Source: Shouchella shacheensis
Lineage (GTDB): Bacteria > Bacillota > Bacilli > Bacillales > Bacillaceae_D
NCBI RefSeq assembly: GCF_001484965.1
Contig: NZ_LLYY01000014.1
Location: forward strand, 1-64,000
Reading direction: 5' to 3'
DNA length: 64,000 nucleotides
Below the pieces are notes generated by a model. It was not told the origin of the DNA. It was given only the letters and a program-made list of their open reading frames with translations, and did not search any database. Within the stretch, counting starts at the first letter, position 1; each line of letters begins with the position of its first letter. Positions 8,843-16,610 of this stretch are shown piece after piece. A program made the position numbers and the translations under genes.

Positions 8843-9513
8843 TCGTGAACCTCCATTTTATACCCAACGCCGCGTATAGTTCTGATTGAAAAAGATCCCG
8901 TTTCCTTAGAGAACCGTTCCCTTAACCGTTTCACATGAACATCGACGGTGCGATCACCCCCGGTAAAATCGTTTCCCCAGATGGTTTCAATTAGCACTTC
9001 GCGCGTAAACGTCTGATTCGGAAAACTGGCCAGTTGGGTCAACAAATCAAACTCTTTCATGGGCAGCATCATTGTTTTCCCGTTACATTCGACCTCGTAA
9101 CTTCTACGGTTAATGGTCACTTCACCGACCGCGATGGTTTCTTCGTGAACATACTGAAACCGCCGCAACAGTGCCTTGATTCGAAAAATCAACTCTTTCC
9201 GCTCGAACGGTTTGGTCACATAATCATCCGTCCCCGCCGCAAATCCTTTCGCTTTATCTTCAAGCTCGCCTTTCGCTGTCACCATTAAAACCGGAATATC
9301 ATAATCCTCACGAATGTTTTTACATAACTGAAAACCATCCACATTCGGCATCATAATATCGACAATGGCCAAATGAATTCTTTTTTTCTCCAAAATCTTC
9401 AAGGCAACCTCACCGTCTTCCGCTTGATAAACACGATACCCTTCGTTTTGGAGATCATCGCTAACAAACTCACGAAGGTGTGCGTCATCATCCGCGAGCA
9501 ATAGGGAAATCAT
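8839..9513 (-). CDS. hssR: Haem response regulator HssR
   Basis: 224 residues, the same length as S. aureus HssR. It has a receiver domain with acidic pocket DDD at 8-10, phospho-acceptor Asp52 (VDIMMP) and Lys near 101 (TKPF), then an OmpR/PhoB winged-helix domain (RTVDVHVKRLRERF). The ATG at 9513 is preceded by GAGGAGG; upstream in-frame codons lack a ribosome site. It activates the divergent hrtBA operon through the direct repeat at 9637-9656. Confidence 0.94.
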   Translation of the reverse strand: MISLLLADDDAHLREFVSDDLQNEGYRVYQAEDGEVALKILEKKRIHLAIVDIMMPNVDGFQLCKNIREDYDIPVLMVTAKGELEDKAKGFAAGTDDYVTKPFERKELIFRIKALLRRFQYVHEETIAVGEVTINRRSYEVECNGKTMMLPMKEFDLLTQLASFPNQTFTREVLIETIWGNDFTGGDRTVDVHVKRLRERFSKETGSFSIRTIRGVGYKMEVHE

Positions 9514-9636
9514 AGGAACCGCCTCCTCATTATTCATTATCTCTGAAAAAGCAAGCTTTAACAAAACTAAATGCTATAGCGATTTATTGGTTCTCTTTTC
9601 TTTTCATCAACAACCTTCAAATTTCCGTTTCTTTTT

Positions 9637-9656
9637 GTTCATATTGCGTTCATGAG
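9637..9656 (+). promoter_or_regulatory. HssR binding site in the hrtB promoter
   Basis: GTTCATATT GC GTTCATGAG is a direct repeat with 11-bp phase, matching the S. aureus and B. anthracis HssR box (GTTCATATT, two-base gap, repeat). A -10-like TATAGT lies at 9664-9669. The box covers the -35 region, as expected for an activator. The hrtB Shine-Dalgarno AGGAGG follows. Confidence 0.88.
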
Positions 9657-9698
9657 GCTCCGTTATAGTGGTGATAACAAAGGAAGGAGGTTACTCAG

Positions 9699-10787
9699 AT
9701 GTTTTTAGCAATGAGAGAATTACTCTACTCCAAACTACGGTATATAATGGTCGCGCTCATCATTTTCCTGCTTTCGTTCTTAGTGCTCTTTGTGTCAGGA
9801 CTTGCACAAGGCCTAGCTTATGACAATGCTTCAGCTATTCTCAACATGGACGATAACGCTGAGTATTTTGTCATGGACGAGGAAGCAGAGATGCAACTCA
9901 CGCGTTCTTTGGTCGACGCTGAGGATCAACAAGTGATTCACAACCATGTCGATCAAGCGGAACGACTAGGGATTCATCAAGGAACGATTCAAGACGCTGA
10001 AGAAGCGCAAACCGATGTTGCTAAGTTTTATCTTGATCGTGAGTCAGCGTTGTTTCCGGACGTAACGGAAGGCGAAAACCCGTCTCAACAAAGAGAAGTT
10101 CTCGCCGATGAGTCCCTCAAAGAAGAAGGATTTCGGGTAGGCGATGAATTTTTGGAAGATACGACGGAAGAGATCTTTACCATCACAGGTTTTACAAGCA
10201 ACCAGAAATATAGCCACACCCCCGTTATCTATGTGACTGAGGAAGATTGGCTGGAAATGAGCGGTGGGGATGAATGGCTCGCCAGTGCTCTTGTTCTTCC
10301 GGACATCGGGGAAGAGACGGCAAGCGCATTAAACAGCCAATTGACAGACGCGGAAGTTGTTACCATTCAGGACTCCCTTTCCGGTATCCCCGGTTATAGT
10401 GAGGAACAGGGGTCATTATGGATGATGATTGTCTTTCTATTCATTATTTCAGCGTTCGTGCTTGCTGCTTTCTTTTATGTTATCACGATTCAGAAGCTGA
10501 CCCAGTTTGGTATTTTGAAGGCCATTGGCTCGAACGTAAGTGAATTGGCGACTACGATTCTTGTTCAGGTCGGTATGATCTCCGTCGTCAGTGTCACCAT
10601 GGGGATAGGCGCCACTTTTCTTGTCGCAGCCCTACTGCCAGCGGACATGCCTTTTATGCTACCGTTTCATTTAGTGGCTTCTTTGGCAGCTATGTTTATC
10701 GTCGTCGCCATTCTCGGCTCACTGCTATCTCTGTATAAAGTGAAAAAAGTAGATGCCCTTGAAGCGATTGGAGGAATGGAAACATGA
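9699..10787 (+). CDS. hrtB: Haem efflux ABC permease HrtB
   Basis: 362 residues with the FtsX/MacB fold. One N-terminal membrane helix (residues 14-36) is followed by a large extracellular domain of about 200 residues and three C-terminal helices from residue 243 on. The tail KKVDALEAIG and the FGILKAIGS segment in the cytoplasmic loop are family hallmarks. With HrtA it relieves haem toxicity. It is under the HssR box, starts after AGGAGG and overlaps hrtA by four bases (ATGA). Confidence 0.92.
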   Translation: MFLAMRELLYSKLRYIMVALIIFLLSFLVLFVSGLAQGLAYDNASAILNMDDNAEYFVMDEEAEMQLTRSLVDAEDQQVIHNHVDQAERLGIHQGTIQDAEEAQTDVAKFYLDRESALFPDVTEGENPSQQREVLADESLKEEGFRVGDEFLEDTTEEIFTITGFTSNQKYSHTPVIYVTEEDWLEMSGGDEWLASALVLPDIGEETASALNSQLTDAEVVTIQDSLSGIPGYSEEQGSLWMMIVFLFIISAFVLAAFFYVITIQKLTQFGILKAIGSNVSELATTILVQVGMISVVSVTMGIGATFLVAALLPADMPFMLPFHLVASLAAMFIVVAILGSLLSLYKVKKVDALEAIGGMET

Positions 10788-11473
10788 CAACGAAACTCTT
10801 AATGGAGAATATAGGTGTGGAATTCGGAAAAGGCGATGGAAAAACCACTGTCCTTGATGACGTCAATGTATCTGTAGATGCAGGTGAATTCGTGGCAATC
10901 ACCGGTCCGTCCGGTTCGGGAAAAAGCACGCTCCTGTCGGTGGCAGGTGCATTGCTGACACCGTCCAGAGGGAGATTGCTACTCGACGGTCAAGTCCTTT
11001 CACAATTAAACCCGAAAGAAAGCACGACTATGCGGTTGCATCAAATTGGGTTCATTTTTCAATCCGCCCATTTGATTCCTTATTTGCGCGTTAAGGACCA
11101 ATTGCTTTATATCGGCAAGATCGCAAAAATCCCGAAACAAAAAGCGAAAAAACGTACCGATGACCTGTTAAATATGCTTGGACTCAACCATCGTAAACAT
11201 CATTACCCTGTTCACTTATCAGGCGGAGAACGACAGCGTGTTGCCATCGCGCGGGCTTGGATGAATGATCCAGAATTGTTGCTGGCTGATGAACCAACGG
11301 CTAGCTTGGACGCTGCCAGAGGCCGGGAAGTGGTTGAAACATTGGCGTTTCAAGTGAGACAACAGCAAAAAGCAGCGATCATGATCACACATGATACGCG
11401 CTTATTCGATCTATGTGACCGCGTGATCACCCTCTCAGATGGCAAAGTCACTGATATGGAGCAAACCAGCTGA
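10784..11473 (+). CDS. hrtA: Haem efflux ABC ATPase HrtA
   Basis: 229 residues in the LolD/MacB-type ATPase family. Walker A GPSGSGKST lies at 41-49, the Q-loop at IGFIFQSAH, the signature is LSGGERQRVAIARAW, Walker B is LLLADEPTASLD, and the switch His is in MITHD. It partners HrtB, with which it is translationally coupled. The position opposite hssRS completes the haem sensing and efflux module. Confidence 0.93.
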   Translation: MTTKLLMENIGVEFGKGDGKTTVLDDVNVSVDAGEFVAITGPSGSGKSTLLSVAGALLTPSRGRLLLDGQVLSQLNPKESTTMRLHQIGFIFQSAHLIPYLRVKDQLLYIGKIAKIPKQKAKKRTDDLLNMLGLNHRKHHYPVHLSGGERQRVAIARAWMNDPELLLADEPTASLDAARGREVVETLAFQVRQQQKAAIMITHDTRLFDLCDRVITLSDGKVTDMEQTS

Positions 11474-11527
11474 AGTATCTGGTACACGGAGGGACATTAT
11501 TTTACGATGGAAAAGGAGGTGAACACA

Positions 11528-11884
11528 ATGTCTGAGGGCTTATATAATATCTTTCTCGCCTCGCATCAAGGCGCTTGGGCTTTTCTTCTTATCTTTTTTC
11601 TTATCGCATTCTCCCTTTACAAAGCGCATAAGATGACAAGCGGGAAAGTCATATCCATGATCCTGCGATTGTTCTATCTCATTATGATCGTATCAGGATC
11701 AGGACTGCTATACACGTATGGATTTCCCCCTCACTACGTTGTTAAGGGCATTATTGCTTTCGTCATGATTGGATTCATGGAAATGACGTTAAGAAAAGTG
11801 AAAAGGGACCAAGGTGGCATGGTCGGTTTTATTCTTGCATCCATCTCAGCGTTACTTGTTGTCATTATGGGGTTTGCAGGGTAA
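11528..11884 (+). CDS. yisL: YisL family (DUF1516) membrane protein
   Basis: 118 residues, the normal YisL length. Four hydrophobic segments are spaced along the chain (about 12-31, 44-62, 68-86, 97-115). The N-terminal SHQGAW and a central GLLYTYGF fit the family. The ATG at 11528 is preceded by AAAGGAGGTG; an ATG seven codons earlier overlaps that site. It is 54 bases after hrtA and may be co-transcribed. The function is unknown. Confidence 0.82.
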   Translation: MSEGLYNIFLASHQGAWAFLLIFFLIAFSLYKAHKMTSGKVISMILRLFYLIMIVSGSGLLYTYGFPPHYVVKGIIAFVMIGFMEMTLRKVKRDQGGMVGFILASISALLVVIMGFAG

Positions 11885-12040
11885 AGGGGATGGGTAAGCT
11901 TTTGTTGCTATTGTTCGTATGTCATTGCTACCCTTCTTCAGTCCGGTCCGAATTGCACCCATGCAAATCAACGTAATCGCTGTATCAGCTGATGTGTTTA
12001 GAGGATAACTACTTCAAAAAAGCACGTATGTATTGAAACG
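11885..12040. other. Intergenic sequence without a supported gene
   Basis: Between yisL and the hairpin at 12041 no frame with a ribosome-binding site is seen. Confidence 0.5.
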
Positions 12041-12074
12041 CTGAAATAAGCAACTGGATCGTTGCTTATTTCAG
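12041..12074. terminator. Perfect 14-bp stem, terminator-like
   Basis: CTGAAATAAGCAAC and its exact inverse GTTGCTTATTTCAG flank a 6-base loop. No continuous T-run follows on either strand, so Rho-independent action is likely weak. It separates the convergent yisL and SMR genes. Confidence 0.6.
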
Positions 12075-12191
12075 TGTGTTTCTACTGCTTTTTAGCCGAA
12101 AATAAGAATGTCCATTTTACTTTATCCACCAAAAAGCCCGTTACCAACCATGACAACAGGCATTATAGCTAACGTTCAACAACGCATTAGC

Positions 12192-12506
12192 TCAAGTGAC
12201 GGCTTTTAACCCCGTCACACCAATCACAATCACGACCAAGCTTATGATACGCCCCATGCTCTTCGACTCATTGAAGAAGAGCATATTTACAACGACAGCA
12301 GCGGCTGTTCCTGCGCCAATCCAAACCGCATACGCAACACTTACTTGAAGATAGTTAAAAGATGCGTAAAGAAAAACAAATGCACCGCCAAATCCCCCGA
12401 AGAACGTGAGCATATTGATCCCTGATTTCCTTTGGCTAAATTTTTTCAAGCCGATGACCCCAATAAGCTCTAGTACCGCAGCAATTCCTACAAATAGCCA
12501 ACCCAT
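12192..12506 (-). CDS. SMR family transporter subunit 2
   Basis: 104 residues with four membrane helices. The essential membrane Glu of small multidrug resistance proteins is Glu13 (AAVLELIGVIG). The YAVWIGAG and VAYAVW elements around residue 55-62 are typical. The ATG at 12506 follows AAGGAG that lies inside the end of the preceding gene, with one base between the genes. It forms a paired SMR pump with the next entry, as in YkkCD and YvdSR of B. subtilis. Guanidinium or cationic biocides are plausible substrates. Confidence 0.9.
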   Translation of the reverse strand: MGWLFVGIAAVLELIGVIGLKKFSQRKSGINMLTFFGGFGGAFVFLYASFNYLQVSVAYAVWIGAGTAAAVVVNMLFFNESKSMGRIISLVVIVIGVTGLKAVT

Positions 12507-12507
12507 A

Positions 12508-12855
12508 TTAAGCCACTCCTTTTTCTGATTCAACATCAGGCTTATTATCCGCAAGTTTCAGCGCAATCACGCCAATAACGAGAAGCCCCATAAACAGTCC
12601 TTTTGCCACACTGAAGGCGCCACCGAAAATAAAGATGTCCATGAGCGCCGTCCCCACTGTACCAGCGGCTGCGAAAATCGCATAAACCGTCCCCGTTGGC
12701 AGTGACTCACATGCCTTTGATAGAAAAATAAAATCTACAATAATGATGGGAACAATAATGGCCCAGTGCCACCATGTGCTGGCTACGTTGAACCCAAACA
12801 CCCAAAACAACTCGAACAAGCACGTCAAAAAGACATACATCCACGCTTTACTCAT
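12508..12855 (-). CDS. SMR family transporter subunit 1
   Basis: 115 residues and four helices, with the conserved Glu15 in TCLFELFWVFG. The cytoplasmic tail (KPDVESEKGVA) is longer than in the partner, as is common for heterodimeric SMR pairs. It starts 8 bases after AAGGAGTG. The arrangement TetR - SMR - SMR matches B. subtilis yvdT-yvdS-yvdR more than ykkCD, because no guanidine riboswitch is visible upstream. A TetR operator lies at 12886-12902. Confidence 0.9.
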   Translation of the reverse strand: MSKAWMYVFLTCLFELFWVFGFNVASTWWHWAIIVPIIIVDFIFLSKACESLPTGTVYAIFAAAGTVGTALMDIFIFGGAFSVAKGLFMGLLVIGVIALKLADNKPDVESEKGVA

Positions 12856-12885
12856 GAAAAAACACTCCTTCTTTACTCGTTATAA

Positions 12886-12902
12886 TGAATGAACATCAGT
12901 CA
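12886..12902. promoter_or_regulatory. TetR operator upstream of the SMR pair
   Basis: TGAATGAACATCAGTCA has the form TGAATGA-N3-TCAGTCA. The identical half-sites occur at 13523-13539 in the leader of the tetR gene. It is placed just upstream of the AAGGAG of the first SMR gene. Confidence 0.75.
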
Positions 12903-12925
12903 TTTTTTGTTGTAAAAGAGAGCGC

Positions 12926-13507
12926 TTATCGGGAGGCCCCTAAAGCGCGAAGTATAAAGTGATGCAGTTCATTTCTGTGTTCAGCAATGACACTCGCCTC
13001 TTGGTGATCGTAAAGATACACCTGTTCTGCCGCTGATTCAATGGATCCTATGATGATTTTTGCCGTATACCTCGCGTTCACATCCGAATGAATGACTTGG
13101 GCGTTCTTTCCTCGAAGCAATACGTCCTCCATCCACTGATACAGGGGGGCGTAGATGTCTTCCCAATTGCCTACATACTGCGATTGCGTTAAGCCAGTGT
13201 AGATTAACTTTGTGAGCTCTTTATACTGCTGTGTGATATCAAACACAACCCCAATGATCTCTTCGATTTGTTGGTGAATCGGACCATCCCCCACGTCACT
13301 CTTTAAGCCATCCAAGATTTTGCTGACCATCACCTCCGCAATGGCTGGCATCACCGCTAATTTGGAAGAAAAGTATAAATAAAACGTCCCCTGCGCAATG
13401 CCTGCTTTGTTGACAATTTCAGAGATTGTCGCTTTTTCAATCCCTTTCTCCGCGTATACCTCAATCGCTGCCTGAATAATTCTTTCTCTTTTATCTATCG
13501 TAATCAC
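12926..13507 (-). CDS. TetR family repressor of the SMR pair
   Basis: 193 residues. The N-terminal helix-turn-helix (ATISEIVNKAGIAQGTFYLYF) lies near residues 25-45, and the C-terminal ligand domain is all-helical. A longer frame begins with TTG at 13573, but that TTGACA is the -35 box of a near-perfect promoter, so translation must start later. GTG at 13507 is the best candidate although AGAGGA is close to it. The length agrees with B. subtilis YvdT as I remember it. It probably represses itself and the SMR genes, since both leaders hold the same operator. Confidence 0.85.
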   Translation of the reverse strand: MITIDKRERIIQAAIEVYAEKGIEKATISEIVNKAGIAQGTFYLYFSSKLAVMPAIAEVMVSKILDGLKSDVGDGPIHQQIEEIIGVVFDITQQYKELTKLIYTGLTQSQYVGNWEDIYAPLYQWMEDVLLRGKNAQVIHSDVNARYTAKIIIGSIESAAEQVYLYDHQEASVIAEHRNELHHFILRALGASR

Positions 13508-13522
13508 GTCCTCTAAACAATG

Positions 13523-13539
13523 TGACTGACTGTCATTCA
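13523..13539. promoter_or_regulatory. TetR operator in its own leader
   Basis: On the minus strand it reads TGAATGACAGTCAGTCA, the same TGAATGA-N3-TCAGTCA as at 12886. It overlaps the predicted transcription start, a standard position for autorepression. Confidence 0.78.
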
Positions 13540-13544
13540 TTTTT

Positions 13545-13573
13545 ATTGTAGCTTCGTTTTCTATGGTTGTCAA
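13545..13573 (-). promoter_or_regulatory. Sigma-A promoter of the tetR gene
   Basis: -35 TTGACA (13573-13568), a 17-bp spacer and -10 TACAAT (13550-13545). This is one of the best promoter matches in the window. Confidence 0.88.
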
Positions 13574-13603
13574 GGGGAGGTTTTTAAGATGTCTGCACGT
13601 TGG

Positions 13604-13864
13604 TTAGTTTGTCATGTTTCTTGATCTCGAACGTTCTTTTGCTGCATCGATAAAAATAAGACAAATGGAGGCAACAAACATACCCATACAAATAACGCCT
13701 ACTCCCATACCGATCCAACTTCCGACTATTAAGCTGATTACGAAGGCAATCACAGGCGCTATCAATGTGAACAACCCTGGATTAGGGACTTTAAAAACTC
13801 TAAGTAGGAAATAAAGCAACAAACTGCCTAAAGCCCCGATCCCAATTGGAATTAAAATGTCCAT
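13604..13864 (-). CDS. Small membrane protein, possibly YesK-like
   Basis: 86 residues with three hydrophobic helices (about 3-21, 31-47, 52-72) and a basic tail (KERSRSRN). Length and topology fit the YesK-like family of Bacillus, though identity is a guess. It opens a run of five small membrane or hydrophobic genes on the minus strand (13.6-15.1 kb). No Shine-Dalgarno stronger than AGGTT is seen. Confidence 0.6.
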   Translation of the reverse strand: MDILIPIGIGALGSLLLYFLLRVFKVPNPGLFTLIAPVIAFVISLIVGSWIGMGVGVICMGMFVASICLIFIDAAKERSRSRNMTN

Positions 13865-13912
13865 AAACTAAAACCTCGCATTTTTCTATTTTCAGGGTAC
13901 CCTTAAACCTTT

Positions 13913-14050
13913 CTAATTGTTGAAATATGCTTTAACCACCTTTGCAATAAGTCGAGGGATAGACAAAACAGCATATAGGGAAAGTTCGCCTATCGTAAAT
14001 ACCCAGTCCACAGGGTCATGTTTTGTCTTGCCATTGGTTTGTTCAGACAT
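13913..14050 (-). CDS. Small protein of 45 residues
   Basis: AAGGAGGAGCCG directly before the ATG is an excellent ribosome site. The peptide has a polar start (MSEQTNGKTKHD) and then a weakly hydrophobic, basic C-terminal half that could sit on or in the membrane. It lies within the cluster of small membrane-protein genes. No family is recognised. Confidence 0.6.
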   Translation of the reverse strand: MSEQTNGKTKHDPVDWVFTIGELSLYAVLSIPRLIAKVVKAYFNN

Positions 14051-14129
14051 CGGCTCCTCCTTCATTTGCTTAAATGTTATTGTTTAGCATTATTATGAAA
14101 TTTTCATCATATTCATTGCAACAAGCACA

Positions 14130-14363
14130 TCAGTGGAAGAAACTATCCACCATAACATAGAGTAAAACGCCAAATGATGAAATGATCAATACTGTATAGA
14201 TAACCATCCATCGTTTTCTAAGTCCCCCATACTTTTTCTCTGCGACTAGTTCAAAAACATTTGACAAAATCAAAAGAACTAAAAATATTGTCCACATTAG
14301 CCAAAGAGGCATTGAATAAGGAGACAGTAACACAATGGCGAGAAAACCTGCGTATGTCAGCAA
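14130..14363 (-). CDS. DUF4181-like membrane protein, N-terminus missing
   Basis: 77 residues from a TTG without a ribosome site. The open frame extends further upstream without a conventional start, through a basic RRRHN segment. Three hydrophobic helices and the central ELVAEKKYGGLRKRW motif recall DUF4181 proteins (which have FMEWKY at this place). Those usually carry an extra N-terminal helix that is absent here, so this may be a truncated gene. Confidence 0.5.
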   Translation of the reverse strand: MLTYAGFLAIVLLSPYSMPLWLMWTIFLVLLILSNVFELVAEKKYGGLRKRWMVIYTVLIISSFGVLLYVMVDSFFH

Positions 14364-14497
14364 TGCGCGTCTTATCCATTTTAAAGGTGTTGCGTTGTGT
14401 CTGCGGCGATTAAAAACCCCTTTTTTTTCTTCCTGATTTTCGATAATACCACCACCCTAATCACTTGAACTTATTCCCCTTATCCGTGTTGAAGCCG

Positions 14498-14713
14498 TTA
14501 ATTGCGGCTATTTTTCCATTTTTGTACATATATTGTTAAAAAGAAAACCACTAAACCAGAAGCTAAAATTATGCTATACGTATTACCTATAACATTCTCT
14601 ACCCACGTATGATACAGAGACAACAAAAACAATGCTGAGCCCCAAAAAGCAAACACTACAAAATAGGCGTTATTTGTTACTTCTTTCGGTGTATCATCCT
14701 TTTCAAAAAACAT
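14498..14713 (-). CDS. Small membrane protein, 71 residues
   Basis: A polar N-terminus of 16 residues is followed by two hydrophobic helices and a basic end (QKWKNSRN). GGGAG precedes the ATG. A copy of the ~90-bp repeat lies immediately upstream. The function is unknown. Confidence 0.6.
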   Translation of the reverse strand: MFFEKDDTPKEVTNNAYFVVFAFWGSALFLLSLYHTWVENVIGNTYSIILASGLVVFFLTIYVQKWKNSRN

Positions 14714-14774
14714 GCTTTCACTCCCAACATTATGTATTCACGCTTCTTCATCTTTTTTTTGAACAACAAGGTGC

Positions 14775-14868
14775 CGAGCTCGCCCCATTATCCGGATAAA
14801 ACAAGACCATGGAAAGCTTCATCGACCTTCGTTGGGAATCAACCTAACTTCACTAGCTCTCATCATGA
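14775..14868. repeat. Imperfect ~90-bp repeat, copy 2
   Basis: It shares AATCAACCTAACTTCACTA and flanking blocks with 7225-7325. It overlaps the last codons of the gene at 14853-15125 and precedes the gene at 14498-14713. Confidence 0.6.
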
Positions 14869-15125
14869 TTTTTCTTATTTGCTATAACAAAAGACAATAC
14901 TGCAAAGCCAATTAAAAAGAAAGCTAGAAGTGCATATGCTCCCCCTTCAAATCCTCTGATTTCTACATAACCAATATAAAACAAGATCACGGCAGCAACT
15001 ACGGTTAGAATACCAGGTAGCAACCTTAGAGATAATGGAAAATTTAGTTTCCTAAACGACCAGGTAAGCACTAATACGAATGCTCCCGGGACGATAGCCA
15101 CGAGAAACGGCCCACCTATTAACAT
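14853..15125 (-). CDS. Small membrane protein, possibly YesK-like
   Basis: 90 residues with three hydrophobic helices and a polar tail ending NHDES. The ATG at 15125 follows AAGGGGGAG at a good distance; a frame 25 codons longer lacks one. The helix spacing and the GGAYALLAFFLIG segment are like the gene at 13604-13864, which suggests paralogues. Confidence 0.68.
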   Translation of the reverse strand: MLIGGPFLVAIVPGAFVLVLTWSFRKLNFPLSLRLLPGILTVVAAVILFYIGYVEIRGFEGGAYALLAFFLIGFAVLSFVIANKKNHDES

Positions 15126-15342
15126 TGTACTCCCCCTTAATATGAGAACTTTAATGCCGCTACGTGCCTTCAGTATTAGATCAGAGTAAGAGTTCCCCAA
15201 CCAACAAAATATTGGCCTTTCACGCTATCCCCCTTACTAGCTCACTTTTAACGATTCCCTCAAATCAACGTCGCACATTACTCCTGGTTATCAATGATCT
15301 ATAAGGACGCACTCATTCACTTAGCACGCCCAACTGAATAAT

Positions 15343-15717
15343 CTACCCATTATCCTTTCTTCCCAGCGTTAACGCTCCAATGATCAATGGCAGTTGCAAG
15401 GGCAAGCGTAACCATAGAAGCCAAGGATTCGCTTGTTCTCCCGGGCGAATCGAGATTCTTTTTACGGCCATGTATACATTTGCAGGGAAAATAGCAATCA
15501 TGAAAAATGCTAGGAGTTTCCCTGTGACCTGTTGTCCTTTTTTCACCCAGAGCAAGAGGGAAAAGATTATCTCAAAAACTCCTGAGACGAGCACAATGGC
15601 CCGCCGCAAGGGAAGCGCTCTCGGGACAATCCTGCGGAAGCCTCGTTCATGGGTAAAATGCAAGACACCAGCTCCAAATAAGACGATCGAATACAGTGTT
15701 CGAAAAACCAATTTCAT
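15343..15717 (-). CDS. DoxX-like membrane protein
   Basis: 124 residues with four hydrophobic helices and the GAGVLHFTHERGFRRIVP segment after helix 1 typical of DoxX/DoxD-related proteins. GAAGGTGG stands 8 bases before the ATG at 15717; the longer upstream frame is unsupported. DoxX-like proteins have been linked to thiol or redox homeostasis, but the role here is unknown. The gene stands alone. Confidence 0.75.
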   Translation of the reverse strand: MKLVFRTLYSIVLFGAGVLHFTHERGFRRIVPRALPLRRAIVLVSGVFEIIFSLLLWVKKGQQVTGKLLAFFMIAIFPANVYMAVKRISIRPGEQANPWLLWLRLPLQLPLIIGALTLGRKDNG

Positions 15718-15961
15718 ATGTAGACCACCTTCCCCATTTACCCTTATATCCCCCTTCCTGCTAGTGATCAAACAAGATGTTCTCATTGTATTAAGCAAAA
15801 AGCACCTTGAAGAGGGTTCTCGCAGAGTAAAGCATCAGAAGATTGTGCCCAGTGGTTCAAGGATGACATCTCAAACTCAAATTTTCGCCGATGTTGACGG
15901 CCCCACCTTTTTTTGATAGAAAAGACTGGCATACCGGGTTTCATAAAGGGGTTCGAATCTA
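15718..15961. other. Intergenic stretch, no gene seen
   Basis: Divergent spacer between the DoxX-like gene and the broken methyltransferase. No frame with a ribosome site is visible. The next repeat starts at 15965. Confidence 0.5.
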
Positions 15962-15964
15962 TTT

Positions 15965-15985
15965 TTCAACTCCGAAAGTTGAGTT
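15965..15985. repeat. Solitary copy of the CTCAACTTTCGGA element end
   Basis: TTCAACTCCGAAAGTTGAG forms a small hairpin (CAACT/AGTTG) and matches both boundaries of the minisatellite element at 752-1092. It is followed by an AT-rich stretch like those outside the element. Confidence 0.6.
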
Positions 15986-16030
15986 CTGTTATACTTATTA
16001 CATAATATAGTGTCGGAGGTGCCTACTAGT

Positions 16031-16455
16031 ATGGATATGACTGCAAAAGATAATTGGGATGCTACCCTTTACGATGGAAAGCATTCATTCGTTTCAAAAT
16101 ATGGGAATGATCTAGTCGACTTATTGAATCCAAAAAAGGGAGAACGCATACTCGATCTTGGGAGCGATTCCCCTGGTTCTTTCCAAGTGTCGGCGAATAT
16201 ACAACCCTTATGGAGGAAGTAGGGTTTAGAGTAACTTTTGCAAATCACTTTAACAGACCGACACCATTGGACGGCGTTAACGGATTGCGCCATTGGATTG
16301 AGATGTTCGGAAAAACCATGTTCGAGGGATTCGATAATGAAGCGATACATAAAGTAATCGAAAATGTTGAAAGTAATTTAAAAGAAACCATGTTTCAAGA
16401 AAATAAGTGGATCGCGGATTATAAAAGGCTTAGAGTGATCGGAATAAAAGAGTAA
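16031..16455 (+). pseudogene. Class I SAM methyltransferase with internal deletion
   Basis: GGAGGTG and an ATG at 16031 start a methyltransferase N-terminus (MDMTAKDNWDATLYDG, then motif I ERILDLG near residue 40). Immediately after motif I the frame jumps to the C-terminal part, which is open in another frame and reads EYTTLMEEVGF and LDGVNGLRHWIEMFGK. In intact relatives about 120 or more residues separate these blocks. An internal deletion plus frameshift near 16170 therefore removes the SAM-binding core, and no active enzyme is expected. Confidence 0.85.
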
Positions 16456-16610
16456 AACAAGGAGAGCTGTGCAGATCCTTGTTTTACTCTAGCATCCGGT
16501 CGGTAATTTTGTTTTAGGAGATAGTTCCCGAGCTTCTTTCCATTTCGTTTTGCACCCCTCCTCGCCGTCATCATTATAAATCAGAACACCGTATTATCGT
16601 ACATAAATGA

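Noticed and set aside
12121-12129. DnaA box-like TTATCCACC
   Set aside because: A single site with one mismatch is expected by chance; unlike 53861-53882 it is not paired.
12508-12855. ykkC (guanidine-I) riboswitch control of the SMR pair
   Set aside because: The upstream region is short and contains a TetR operator instead. None of the ykkC conserved sequence blocks was seen.
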